A DNA stretch of 38,866 nt, taken from positions 1-38,866 of the forward strand of contig PAZL01000068.1 in the NCBI GenBank assembly GCA_002715485.1. The letters are read 5' to 3'. Positions 16,696 to 23,986 of the stretch are shown in pieces. The position numbers were made by a program, and so were the translations under genes. The number at the start of each line of letters is the position of its first letter. The first letter of the stretch is position 1. Below the pieces are notes generated by a model. That model worked only from the letters and a program-made list of their open reading frames with translations. It searched no databases and was not told the DNA's origin. The stretch is from Aequorivita sp. (GTDB taxonomy: Bacteria; Bacteroidota; Bacteroidia; Flavobacteriales; Flavobacteriaceae).

Positions 16696-17716
16696 AAACG
16701 ATTTATTCTTAAAAGCCCTGCACGGCGAAACAGTTGAACGCCCGCCCGTTTGGATGATGCGTCAAGCCGGAAGATATTTGCCAGAATTTCAGGAAATAAA
16801 AGCCAAATACGATTTTTTCACGCGTTGCCAAACCCCCGAACTAGCCAGTGAAATTACAGTGCAACCAATCCGAAGATACGGAATGGACGCCGCCATTTTG
16901 TTCAGTGATATTTTAGTGATTCCGCAGGCAATGAACATTCACGTAGAAATGAAACCAGGCGTGGGACCGTGGCTGCCAGACCCCATCCGTTCTGCGAAAG
17001 ATTTGGAACGTGTGATTGTGCCAGATATAAACGAAACCCTCGGCTACGTTATGGAAGCCATAAAGATGACAAAGGAAAAATTGAACGATGAAATTCCGTT
17101 GATTGGCTTTGCCGGAAGTCCATGGACCATTCTTTGTTATTGCGTGCAGGGGCAGGGCTCCAAAAATTTTGATAAAGCAAAGGAATTCTGTTTTACGCAA
17201 CCTGTTGTGGCTCACCAACTTCTTCAAAAAATAACCGATACCACCATTTTATATTTAAAGGAAAAAGTAAAAGCTGGCGTAAACGCTGTACAGGTTTTTG
17301 ACAGTTGGGGAGGCATGCTTTCGCCAACCGATTATCAGGAATTTAGCTGGCAATATATGCAGCAGATTATTGATGCACTTAAAGACGAAACACCCGTAAT
17401 TGCTTTCGGAAAAGGTTGTTGGTTTGCACTTGATACTATGGCGAAAAGTGGCGCTTCTGCTTTGGGTGTAGATTGGACTTGTTCGCCAAAAAACGCACGT
17501 TATTTAACAGGCGGAAAAATTACGTTGCAAGGAAATTTTGATCCAACGCGCCTTTTTAGCCCACCTTCAGAAATAAAAAAGATGGTAAAACAAATGATTG
17601 ATGAATTTGGAAAAGATCGTTATATCGTAAACTTAGGTCACGGAATTCTGCCAAATATTCCTTTGGAGAACGCAGCTGCTTTTATTGAAGCGGTAAAAGA
17701 ATACAAACAGGAATAG
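16688..17716 (+). CDS. hemE: Uroporphyrinogen decarboxylase
   Basis: This enzyme removes four carboxyl groups from uroporphyrinogen III to give coproporphyrinogen III. The 342-residue protein has the N-terminal signature [17 protein letters not shown], with Arg25 and Arg29 in the substrate-binding loop. The essential aspartate is Asp74 in [12 protein letters not shown]. Later segments [12 protein letters not shown] and NLGHGILPN are also family hallmarks. It overlaps hemD by eight bases and is followed at once by the next gene (TAG then ATG). Confidence 0.98.
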   Translation: MIKNDLFLKALHGETVERPPVWMMRQAGRYLPEFQEIKAKYDFFTRCQTPELASEITVQPIRRYGMDAAILFSDILVIPQAMNIHVEMKPGVGPWLPDPIRSAKDLERVIVPDINETLGYVMEAIKMTKEKLNDEIPLIGFAGSPWTILCYCVQGQGSKNFDKAKEFCFTQPVVAHQLLQKITDTTILYLKEKVKAGVNAVQVFDSWGGMLSPTDYQEFSWQYMQQIIDALKDETPVIAFGKGCWFALDTMAKSGASALGVDWTCSPKNARYLTGGKITLQGNFDPTRLFSPPSEIKKMVKQMIDEFGKDRYIVNLGHGILPNIPLENAAAFIEAVKEYKQE

Positions 17717-18199
17717 ATGCTGTGGCGGATTTTTAAGAAACTGGATTTCATGCAACTTTTTGCTTTGTCGTGGTTATTTCTTAAAAATCCAAAATATGCC
17801 TTTCCCACTATTTTCGCCACAAAACGCTGTATGAACATTGCGTATAAGGAGTACGGCAGTAAACATCATTTAGGAAATCCAGCAAATGCATTTCGGCATG
17901 CGCTTTGGGTTATTTTGATTATAAAAAACTGTTTAAAGTGGCAAAGCAATGAGCAAAAAGCGAAAACTTGGGCAAAGAAATTTACAGATTGGCATGAGGA
18001 TTTTTCACCCAACCAAGCTTTGGAACGAGTAATGGATTTGCACAATAATGCAATGGGAATTCTTTATTTTAATGAATTAAAAGATAAAAATGAAGTTGAA
18101 ATCGTTTCATTCTTGAAACAAAAAGCTTCCGAAGCGGTAAAGATTTTAACCACTGATGAAGTTGAAAATTTTGAAGATAAACTAGTTTATATCGATTGA
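17717..18199 (+). CDS. DUF6973-like protein of unknown function
   Basis: This 160-residue protein begins directly after the hemE stop codon and is certainly part of the operon. I do not know its function. Its visible motifs are NAFRHALW (57-64), WHEDF with His93-Glu94 (92-96), and MDLHNNAMG (106-114). The spacing of Arg60, His61, His93, Glu94, Asp107 and the Asn pair recalls the DUF6973 family and looks like a metal or active site, but nothing has been shown. It has a hydrophobic, amphipathic N-terminus (about 10-30) but no clear signal peptide. Membrane association is possible. Confidence 0.75.
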   Translation: MLWRIFKKLDFMQLFALSWLFLKNPKYAFPTIFATKRCMNIAYKEYGSKHHLGNPANAFRHALWVILIIKNCLKWQSNEQKAKTWAKKFTDWHEDFSPNQALERVMDLHNNAMGILYFNELKDKNEVEIVSFLKQKASEAVKILTTDEVENFEDKLVYID

Positions 18200-18209
18200 C
18201 AAAGAGCCT

Positions 18210-18230
18210 AACAGATTTTCAAAATCTGTT
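18210..18230. repeat. Perfect 10-1-10 palindrome between two operon genes
   Basis: AACAGATTTT and AAAATCTGTT flank a single C. The palindrome lies between the DUF6973-like gene and the EI24 gene. Its core resembles the larger palindrome at 33119-33151, so both may belong to a dispersed family of extragenic palindromes. It may attenuate transcription or protect mRNA ends inside the operon. Confidence 0.6.
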
Positions 18231-18248
18231 GTGTTTGAATTCAATATT

Positions 18249-19004
18249 ATGATTAAAAACATTTTAAAAGGCATAAAAGCATACGCGGGAACTTTCAAGC
18301 TTATCAGTAAACTCAGGCTTTGGAAGTACTTCGGCATACCTATGGCCATTAGTTTTTTAACTGCTGCGATAATTGGTTTTTCCGCTTGGGGTTTAAGCGA
18401 TAATCTGGGCGCTTTTATTTCAAAAATCTGGTTTTGGGAATGGGGCGCTGTAACTTTCAGAACTATCAGTGATTTCATCGGAGCATTGATAATCATTACC
18501 TTGGGCATAATACTGTATCGGCATATCGTGATGGCTCTTAGTGCGCCATTTATGAGTCCAGTTTCAGAAAAAATAGAAAAGCATCTCTTCGGAACAGATC
18601 ATTCTCATCGAAATACATCAAATGCTGAGCAACTTTGGCGCGGCATTCGCATAAACGTTCGAAATTTAGTGATGGAGCTATTACTGACAATCCCCATAAT
18701 TTTAATAGGTTTTATTCCTGTTGTAGGAATAATTTCTTCGGTACTTTTGTTTCTCGTCCAAAGCTATTATGCAGGTTTCGGAAATATGGATTATACTTTG
18801 GAAAGGCATTTTAAATATTCGGAAAGTATTCAATTTGTAAGCAAAAATAAAGGTTTGGCTGTTGGAAACGGAATGGTTTTTATGCTGATGCTGTTGATTC
18901 CGGTAATTGGAATTATTTTAGTACTGCCACTTTCGGTAACGGCTGCCAGTACTGAAACTTTAAAGGTTTTGGAAAGTACAAAATCGCTTCAGAAAAAGAT
19001 ATGA
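18249..19004 (+). CDS. EI24 (CysZ-like) domain membrane protein
   Basis: This membrane protein of 251 residues has about four to six hydrophobic helices and fits the EI24/CysZ domain family. The ATG at 18249 (MIKNILKGIKAYAGTFK) is preferred over a GTG six codons upstream. Typical segments are MALSAPFMSPVSEKIEKHLFG and the C-terminal hydrophobic pair ending LSVTAASTETLK. CysZ members move sulfate; other EI24 proteins have no known substrate, so none is assigned here. Its stop overlaps the start of hemF, which ties it to the haem operon. Confidence 0.82.
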   Translation: MIKNILKGIKAYAGTFKLISKLRLWKYFGIPMAISFLTAAIIGFSAWGLSDNLGAFISKIWFWEWGAVTFRTISDFIGALIIITLGIILYRHIVMALSAPFMSPVSEKIEKHLFGTDHSHRNTSNAEQLWRGIRINVRNLVMELLLTIPIILIGFIPVVGIISSVLLFLVQSYYAGFGNMDYTLERHFKYSESIQFVSKNKGLAVGNGMVFMLMLLIPVIGIILVLPLSVTAASTETLKVLESTKSLQKKI

Positions 19005-19912
19005 TGAAAGAAAAGTTTGTAGCATATATCAAAAACTTACAGAACGAGATTACTTCTGCTCTGGAATCCATCGACGGAAAAGCAAAATTCAAAGAAGACA
19101 AATGGATTCGTAAAGAAGGCGGTGGCGGGCAAACCCGTGTGATTGAAAACGGTGCGGTTTTTGAAAAAGGCGGCGTAAATATCAGCGAAGTGCATGGGAA
19201 ATTGCCCGAAAGCATGCAACAGTATTTTGGAGTAAAGGATGCTAATTTTTTTGCTTGTGGACTCAGTTTAGTCCTTCATCCAAAAAACCCGATGGTGCCA
19301 ACGGTTCATGCAAATTGGCGTTATTTTGAAATGTACAATTCCGAAGGAGAACTTGTAGACAGCTGGTTTGGCGGCGGACAGGATTTAACGCCGTATTATC
19401 TGTTTGAGGAAGATGCAAAGCACTTTCACTGGGTTTGTAAAACCGCTTGTGATAAACACAATCCTGAGTTTTACGAAACTTATAAAAAGCGTTGTGATGA
19501 GTACTTTTGGAACGCACATCGTAATGAGGCCCGCGGCATTGGCGGTCTATTTTTTGATTATCTGAAAGCTTCCGAGGAAATGACAATGGAGGACTGGTAC
19601 AATTTTGTAACCGAAGTTGGTGATAGCTTTTTGGAGTGTTATATTCCAATTGTTCAAAAGAGAAAGGACATTCATTATTCCGATACGAATAGAAATTGGC
19701 AGGAAATACGCCGCGGACGCTATGTAGAATTTAATCTTGTACACGATAAAGGCACGCTTTTCGGCTTAAAAACCAATGGTCGGATTGAAAGTATTTTGAT
19801 GAGTTTGCCACCCCATGTGCAATGGCGCTATGATTATCATCCTGAATCAGGAAGTGAAGAAGAAAAATTAATTGAAGTATTGAAACATCCACGAAATTGG
19901 TTTCAAAGTTAA
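19001..19912 (+). CDS. hemF: Oxygen-dependent coproporphyrinogen III oxidase
   Basis: This enzyme uses oxygen to decarboxylate two propionates of coproporphyrinogen III, giving protoporphyrinogen IX. It has 303 residues from the first of two adjacent ATGs (19001 and 19004). Family hallmarks are GGGGQTRVIENGAVFEKGG (about 40-58), HANWRYFE with His103, WFGGGQDLTPYY (122-133) and RNEARGIGGLFFDYL (174-188). Its start overlaps the EI24 stop. Being oxygen-dependent, it implies aerobic haem synthesis; an anaerobic HemN is not present in this window. Confidence 0.98.
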   Translation: MMKEKFVAYIKNLQNEITSALESIDGKAKFKEDKWIRKEGGGGQTRVIENGAVFEKGGVNISEVHGKLPESMQQYFGVKDANFFACGLSLVLHPKNPMVPTVHANWRYFEMYNSEGELVDSWFGGGQDLTPYYLFEEDAKHFHWVCKTACDKHNPEFYETYKKRCDEYFWNAHRNEARGIGGLFFDYLKASEEMTMEDWYNFVTEVGDSFLECYIPIVQKRKDIHYSDTNRNWQEIRRGRYVEFNLVHDKGTLFGLKTNGRIESILMSLPPHVQWRYDYHPESGSEEEKLIEVLKHPRNWFQS

Positions 19913-19934
19913 AAGCTTAAAGTTAAAAGCTTAA
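19907..19934. repeat. 14-bp perfect tandem duplication after hemF
   Basis: AGTTAAAAGCTTAA is present twice in a row (19907-19920 and 19921-19934). The first copy contains the hemF stop codon. The block forms most of the left inverted repeat around the broken four-helix-bundle gene. Confidence 0.75.
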
Positions 19935-20328
19935 AATATGGTTGATTATAGAAATTATTTAGTTTGGCAAAAATCTCATCGGTTAGTGATTGATATATAT
20001 AAAGCCACAGCTTTATTTCCAAAAAGCGAACAGTTCAATTTTGTATCACAAATAAACCGGGCAGCACTCTCTGTGCCAGCAAACATTGTAGAAGGTTGTG
20101 GGCGTGAAACGTAGAAAGAGTTGATTCGATTTTTATATATCTCCTCGGGCTCAGTTCACGAATTAGAATATTTAATATATGCAGCAACAGAACTTAACTT
20201 TATTGAAAATGATTTATCAAAAAAATTGTTAGCTGAAATTTCAGAAATAAAGAAAATGCTTTATGCATTGATTCAAACAATTAAAAAACAGCTTTAAAAC
20301 TTTTCGCTTTAAGCTGTAAACTTTAAAC
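19915..20328 (+). mobile_element. Possible small insertion: four-helix-bundle gene between 21-bp inverted repeats
   Basis: The segment 19915-19935 and the inverse complement of 20308-20328 agree at 18 of 21 positions. They bracket a single four-helix-bundle reading frame placed between hemF and hemB, where no gene is needed. Four-helix-bundle (23S rRNA intervening sequence) genes are known to be scattered in bacterial genomes. No transposase and no target-site duplication is obvious, so this is a suggestion only. Confidence 0.4.
19938..20297 (+). pseudogene. Four-helix-bundle (23S rRNA-IVS type) protein, broken by an in-frame stop
   Basis: Reading from the ATG gives 120 codons with one internal TAG at codon 59 (20112-20114) and the natural TAA at 20295-20297. 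Apart from the TAG, the frame is continuous and matches the family: LVWQKSHRLVIDIYK, then FVSQINRAALSVPANIVEG, then GRET(stop)KELIRFLYISSGSVHELE. Several single-base changes (for example from CAG, AAG or GAG) would create this TAG. Related proteins form pentameric four-helix bundles and include the Avd subunit of diversity-generating retroelements, but no reverse transcriptase is nearby. A sequencing error would restore an intact 119-residue protein. Confidence 0.85.
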
Positions 20329-20335
20329 TATACTT

Positions 20336-21325
20336 ATGTACCCACTAAGAAGAAACCGAAGATTGCGAACCAATGAAAGCATGCGAAGCCTCGTTCGTGA
20401 AACAATTATAAGCCCAAATGATTTTATCGTGCCATTATTTGTTGTAGAAGGGAAAGGTATAAAGGAGGAAATAGCCTCGATGCCGAATTACTACAGATTG
20501 AGTTTGGATTTGCTTGAAAAAGAAGTAAAAAATCTTTGGAGCCTTGGCCTGAAATCGGTTTTACTTTTTGTGAAAGTGGATGATAAATTGAAGGATAATA
20601 GCGGAAAAGAGGCTTTAAACCCTGACGGACTGATGCAGCGCGCCATTAAAACGGTGAGGGGTGCAGTTCCTGAAATGATTGTAATGACCGATGTGGCTTT
20701 GGATCCTTTTTCTGTTTATGGACACGACGGAATTATTTCGGAAGGAAAAATAATCAATGACGATACAAATGCTGTTTTGGCAGAAATGGCCCTTAGCCAC
20801 GCCAAAGCTGGAGCCGATATAGTTGCACCTAGCGATATGATGGATGGCCGTATTTTTGAAATAAGAACCTTGCTTGAAGATGAAGGTTTCTGCGATACGG
20901 GAATTATGGCGTACAGCGCCAAATATGCCTCGGCGTTTTATGGTCCATTCCGCGATGCTTTGGATTCTGCACCTGTGGATGTAAAAGATATTCCAAAGGA
21001 TAAGAAAACTTACCAAATGGATTACGGCAACCGTGAGGAAGCCATCCGAGAAACTTTAATGGATATTGATGAAGGTGCAGATATTGTGATGGTAAAACCG
21101 GGACTTTGCTATTTGGATATTGTTCGTGAAATAAAGGACGCAGTAAATGTTCCTGTAGCTGTTTATCAAGTCAGCGGCGAGTATGCGATGCTAAAAGCCG
21201 CAGCGGAAAAAGGTTGGCTTGACCACGATGCTGTAATGTTGGAACAAATTACTGCTATTAAAAGGGCAGGCGCTTCACTTATTGCCAGTTACTTTGCCAA
21301 GGATGTTGTAAAACTGATTAATTAG
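20336..21325 (+). CDS. hemB: Delta-aminolevulinic acid dehydratase (porphobilinogen synthase)
   Basis: This enzyme condenses two 5-aminolevulinates to porphobilinogen. The 329-residue protein has both Schiff-base lysines, Lys196 in YSAKYASAFYGPFRD and Lys254 in MVKPGLCYLDI. The metal region reads DVALDPFSVYGHDG (119-132). The three zinc-binding cysteines of the animal/E. coli form are replaced by Ala121, Asp123 and Asp131, the pattern of magnesium-type enzymes such as that of Pseudomonas aeruginosa. It is the last haem gene of the operon, separated from hemF by the broken four-helix-bundle gene, and may therefore depend on read-through or on a promoter of its own that I could not identify. 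Confidence 0.98.
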   Translation: MYPLRRNRRLRTNESMRSLVRETIISPNDFIVPLFVVEGKGIKEEIASMPNYYRLSLDLLEKEVKNLWSLGLKSVLLFVKVDDKLKDNSGKEALNPDGLMQRAIKTVRGAVPEMIVMTDVALDPFSVYGHDGIISEGKIINDDTNAVLAEMALSHAKAGADIVAPSDMMDGRIFEIRTLLEDEGFCDTGIMAYSAKYASAFYGPFRDALDSAPVDVKDIPKDKKTYQMDYGNREEAIRETLMDIDEGADIVMVKPGLCYLDIVREIKDAVNVPVAVYQVSGEYAMLKAAAEKGWLDHDAVMLEQITAIKRAGASLIASYFAKDVVKLIN

Positions 21326-21358
21326 CAAAATTTTATCTTTCCGAATTCAATTTTCACA

Positions 21359-21366
21359 TACATTTG
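21359..21366 (+). promoter_or_regulatory. Candidate -7 element directly before a GTG start
   Basis: TACATTTG is a full TAnnTTTG match ending 4 nt before the GTG at 21371. If active, it would yield a leaderless or nearly leaderless transcript. No clear -33 TTG is seen. Confidence 0.4.
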
Positions 21367-21370
21367 CGGC

Positions 21371-21727
21371 GTGAAACATGTTGAAAAACATATAGGCAGA
21401 TTATTATTTTCGATTGCCATTACTTTGGTATTCGGGAATGTAGCTTTTGCGAGTAAAGCGATTGCTGATAGTAACAGGAATGCTGTTATTTCTGAGTTTC
21501 AGAATGATAATCAAAAGCCATTACTTTTTAATGAAATTTCCGTTGGCGAGGTTTCGCAAATAGTTTCTCAGAATGAATATTTGGGACTCGGATTGTTTGG
21601 AACTTTTTATTCCAATCAAGATTTTTCATATGCTCGCGCCTCTTCTTCAGTTAATGCTTCTTATTCCATAAAGGACAAACGGAAGCTTATCTTCAGGCAC
21701 TTGTTTCCATTCCATTTTTTTTGGTGA
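21371..21727 (+). CDS. Small secreted protein of unknown function
   Basis: This 118-residue frame starts with GTG; no in-frame ATG exists near the start. A signal peptide or membrane anchor spans about residues 9-27 (GRLLFSIAITLVFGNVAFA). The middle is polar and lacks recognisable motifs. The C-terminus ends in a basic then aromatic run, RKLIFRHLFPFHFFW. I do not recognise a family. It is likely a real gene because its composition matches the neighbours and its signal peptide is good, but the start is uncertain. Confidence 0.6.
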   Translation: MKHVEKHIGRLLFSIAITLVFGNVAFASKAIADSNRNAVISEFQNDNQKPLLFNEISVGEVSQIVSQNEYLGLGLFGTFYSNQDFSYARASSSVNASYSIKDKRKLIFRHLFPFHFFW

Positions 21728-21809
21728 TCTGTTGAGTTTGTTCCGTTTTGTTTGGATTCGTTTCCAAGCATTTTCTTATTCAAATTTATTCATCTAAAAA
21801 TTAATCATT

Positions 21810-22280
21810 ATGGAATTTAACACCACCCTAGTTGGGGTAATTATATTGTTATTAATATTTGTGCCTGTGGGCTATCTAATCTTGAACACTACTAGTGAAA
21901 ACAAAAAGGCAAAGAAGACCGTATCACAACTTTCAAAAAGCAAGGGCTTACAAGTAAACAATTTAGAAGTAATAGGCAATTGTGTAATTGCTGTTGATGA
22001 GGCTTCAAAAAAACTTGTATACTCTTCAAAAACAAACCCGAGCGGGGATTTTAAGATTATTGATATGACTGAAGTTCGCGATTGCCGTGCCAAGAGTATA
22101 AAGCAGACTGACAAAACCCTTGATTGGGTAGGCTTGGAGCTAGTTGAAAAAACGGGCAGAGTAGATATTCCTTTTTATATGGAAAACGATGAGGAAGGCT
22201 ATACAAAAGATCCGTTTGTATGTCTTCAGGACGCAAAGCGTTGGGAGACAACATTAAGGCCGCTTTTAAAAGCCTCTTAG
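21810..22280 (+). CDS. Single-pass membrane protein of unknown function
   Basis: This 156-residue protein has one N-terminal transmembrane helix (about 8-27, LVGVIILLLIFVPVGYLIL) followed by a soluble domain rich in short beta strands. No catalytic motif is visible and I cannot name a family. The soluble part, with alternating strands such as CVIAVDEASKKLVYSS, could be a PH-like fold, but that is a guess. The gene has an ATG start and is followed by a strong terminator hairpin. Confidence 0.75.
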   Translation: MEFNTTLVGVIILLLIFVPVGYLILNTTSENKKAKKTVSQLSKSKGLQVNNLEVIGNCVIAVDEASKKLVYSSKTNPSGDFKIIDMTEVRDCRAKSIKQTDKTLDWVGLELVEKTGRVDIPFYMENDEEGYTKDPFVCLQDAKRWETTLRPLLKAS

Positions 22281-22296
22281 TTGATTTTTGATAAAG

Positions 22297-22321
22297 AAAC
22301 CGCCGAAATGGCGGTTTTTTT
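22297..22321 (+). terminator. Rho-independent terminator
   Basis: The 8-bp stem AAACCGCC/GGCGGTTT with a five-base loop is followed by a T run. It ends the transcript of the single-pass membrane protein gene. Confidence 0.85.
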
Positions 22322-22395
22322 ATGCAATTAACAAAGTGTTACGGAGAAATGAGTTTTTAAATCTTTATTTTAGATGAAAATTTCGAAAACCAACT

Positions 22396-23502
22396 ATGAC
22401 CTTACTGATTGTTTATGCGCTGCTTTCCATATTCTTTTCCTTTTTATGCTCTATACTGGAAGCCGCACTGCTCAGCTTTACGCCCACATATTTGCGGATG
22501 AAGACCAAAGCTGGAAAAGCGTATGCCACCACGCTTACCAATTTTAAAAAAGATATTGACAAGCCTTTAATAGCCATACTTACCCTAAACACTATTGCGC
22601 ACACCGTGGGTGCAATCTTGGTAGGCGTTCAAGCCGAAAAATTACCTTATAAAGTTGAGCTATGGGGAATGAACATCGTGGGAATTGTTTCAGCAATCAT
22701 GACGATGCTTATTTTGATAGTTTCTGAAATTATTCCAAAAACCATTGGCGCCACCTATTGGAAAAAGTTGGGTCCCTTTACCGCCATGTTTTTAAACTTT
22801 ATAATCTTTCCCTTAAAATATACGGGAATCCTTTGGTTGCTAATGTTAATTACACGTTTGGTAGGTAAATCAGCACACGTGAGTACGATGAGTCGTGAAG
22901 AGTTTATGGCCATAACCGATGCCGCCGAGGAAGAAGGCGTTTTTGAGGAAAGTGAGACTACCGTTATAAAAAACCTGCTTGTTTTTAAGAGCGTTCACGC
23001 AAAGGATGTAATGACGCCCTTCACTGTTGTTACGCTAGAAGATGAGACCACGAGCTTAGACGAGTTTCATCAAAATCATAAAAGTCTTCGGTTTTCAAGA
23101 ATTCCAGTGTATAAAAACAAGACCCATAATATTACAGGTTTTGTACTTCGGGATGATGTATTGGAGGAAATTGTGGAAGAACGTGGCGATAAACTTTTAA
23201 GTGATTTAAAAAGGGAGATTTTTGTTGTTTCAGCAGAAAAACCAATTCCAGAACTTTTTGAAACATTTATCAAACAGCGCGTGCACATAGCATCTGTAGT
23301 GGATGATTTTGGAAACACTATAGGAGTGGTGACTATGGAAGATATTATTGAAACCCTACTGGGGCTTGAAATTATGGACGAGAGCGATAGCATTGAAGAT
23401 ATGCAATTACAAGCTCGGAAAAACTGGGAGCGCCGTGCAAAACGCATGGGGATAGAAATTAATAAGGACCTTGAAATAGAGCGTGACGATGAAGGCGATT
23501 AA
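22396..23502 (+). CDS. CNNM (DUF21) and CBS-domain membrane protein
   Basis: This 368-residue protein has an N-terminal CNNM domain with three or four membrane helices (about 1-150) and then a pair of CBS domains (about 200-335, including KDVMTPFTVV and IASVVDDFGNTIGVVTMEDIIE). CNNM/CorB-type proteins are linked to magnesium transport, with the CBS pair sensing adenine nucleotides. It lacks the C-terminal CorC/HlyC domain of longer relatives. The terminal 14 bases overlap the likely start of the methyltransferase gene. Confidence 0.88.
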   Translation: MTLLIVYALLSIFFSFLCSILEAALLSFTPTYLRMKTKAGKAYATTLTNFKKDIDKPLIAILTLNTIAHTVGAILVGVQAEKLPYKVELWGMNIVGIVSAIMTMLILIVSEIIPKTIGATYWKKLGPFTAMFLNFIIFPLKYTGILWLLMLITRLVGKSAHVSTMSREEFMAITDAAEEEGVFEESETTVIKNLLVFKSVHAKDVMTPFTVVTLEDETTSLDEFHQNHKSLRFSRIPVYKNKTHNITGFVLRDDVLEEIVEERGDKLLSDLKREIFVVSAEKPIPELFETFIKQRVHIASVVDDFGNTIGVVTMEDIIETLLGLEIMDESDSIEDMQLQARKNWERRAKRMGIEINKDLEIERDDEGD

Positions 23503-23986
23503 ATATGAAGATTATGTGGATACCCCAATAGGCATACTCATGTTATCTTTTAATGAAAAGTTTGATTTGGTCTCTGCCATCTTTCCCGAAGAAGAAATAA
23601 CACTGCCCGTAGCCAATGGTTTTGGGACTGAGGAAATACAACAGATAAAGAAACAGTTTGAGGAATACTTCAACGGCACCCGAAAAAGCTTTAATATGAA
23701 ACTTTCACCCGAGGGAACAGAGTTCCAAAAAAAGGTCTGGAGTGAACTTTTAAACATTCCGTATGGCAAAACTGCAACCTATCAACAAATGGCCAATACA
23801 TTAGGTGATCCAAAAGTGATTCGCGCTGCGGCTTCGGCAAATGGTAAAAACCCTATATCCATTGTTATTCCGTGTCATCGGGTTATTGGTAGCGACGGTT
23901 CGCTTACGGGTTATGCCGGCGGTCTGCACCGAAAAAAATGGTTACTGGAACACGAAAACCCTAGTGCGCAACAATCCCTTTTTTAA
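23489..23986 (+). CDS. Methylated-DNA--[protein]-cysteine S-methyltransferase
   Basis: This suicide DNA repair protein moves alkyl groups from O6-alkylguanine to its own cysteine. The ATG at 23489 gives 165 residues; a GTG two codons upstream is less likely. The active site is Cys129 in IVIPCHRVIGSDG. The helix-turn-helix region (PYGKTATYQQMA) and the arginine finger segment (VIRAAASANGKNP) precede it, and the GYAGGLHRKKWLL tail follows. It overlaps the CNNM gene and is followed immediately by the serine hydrolase gene, so the three are probably co-transcribed. Confidence 0.95.
   Translation: MKAIKYEDYVDTPIGILMLSFNEKFDLVSAIFPEEEITLPVANGFGTEEIQQIKKQFEEYFNGTRKSFNMKLSPEGTEFQKKVWSELLNIPYGKTATYQQMANTLGDPKVIRAAASANGKNPISIVIPCHRVIGSDGSLTGYAGGLHRKKWLLEHENPSAQQSLF

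Noticed and set aside
18231-18248. GTG start for the EI24 protein
   Set aside because: The six extra residues come from the end of a palindrome, and an ATG with a typical N-terminus follows.
19938-20297. Four-helix-bundle gene as an Avd subunit of a diversity-generating retroelement
   Set aside because: No reverse transcriptase, template repeat or variable repeat is visible nearby.
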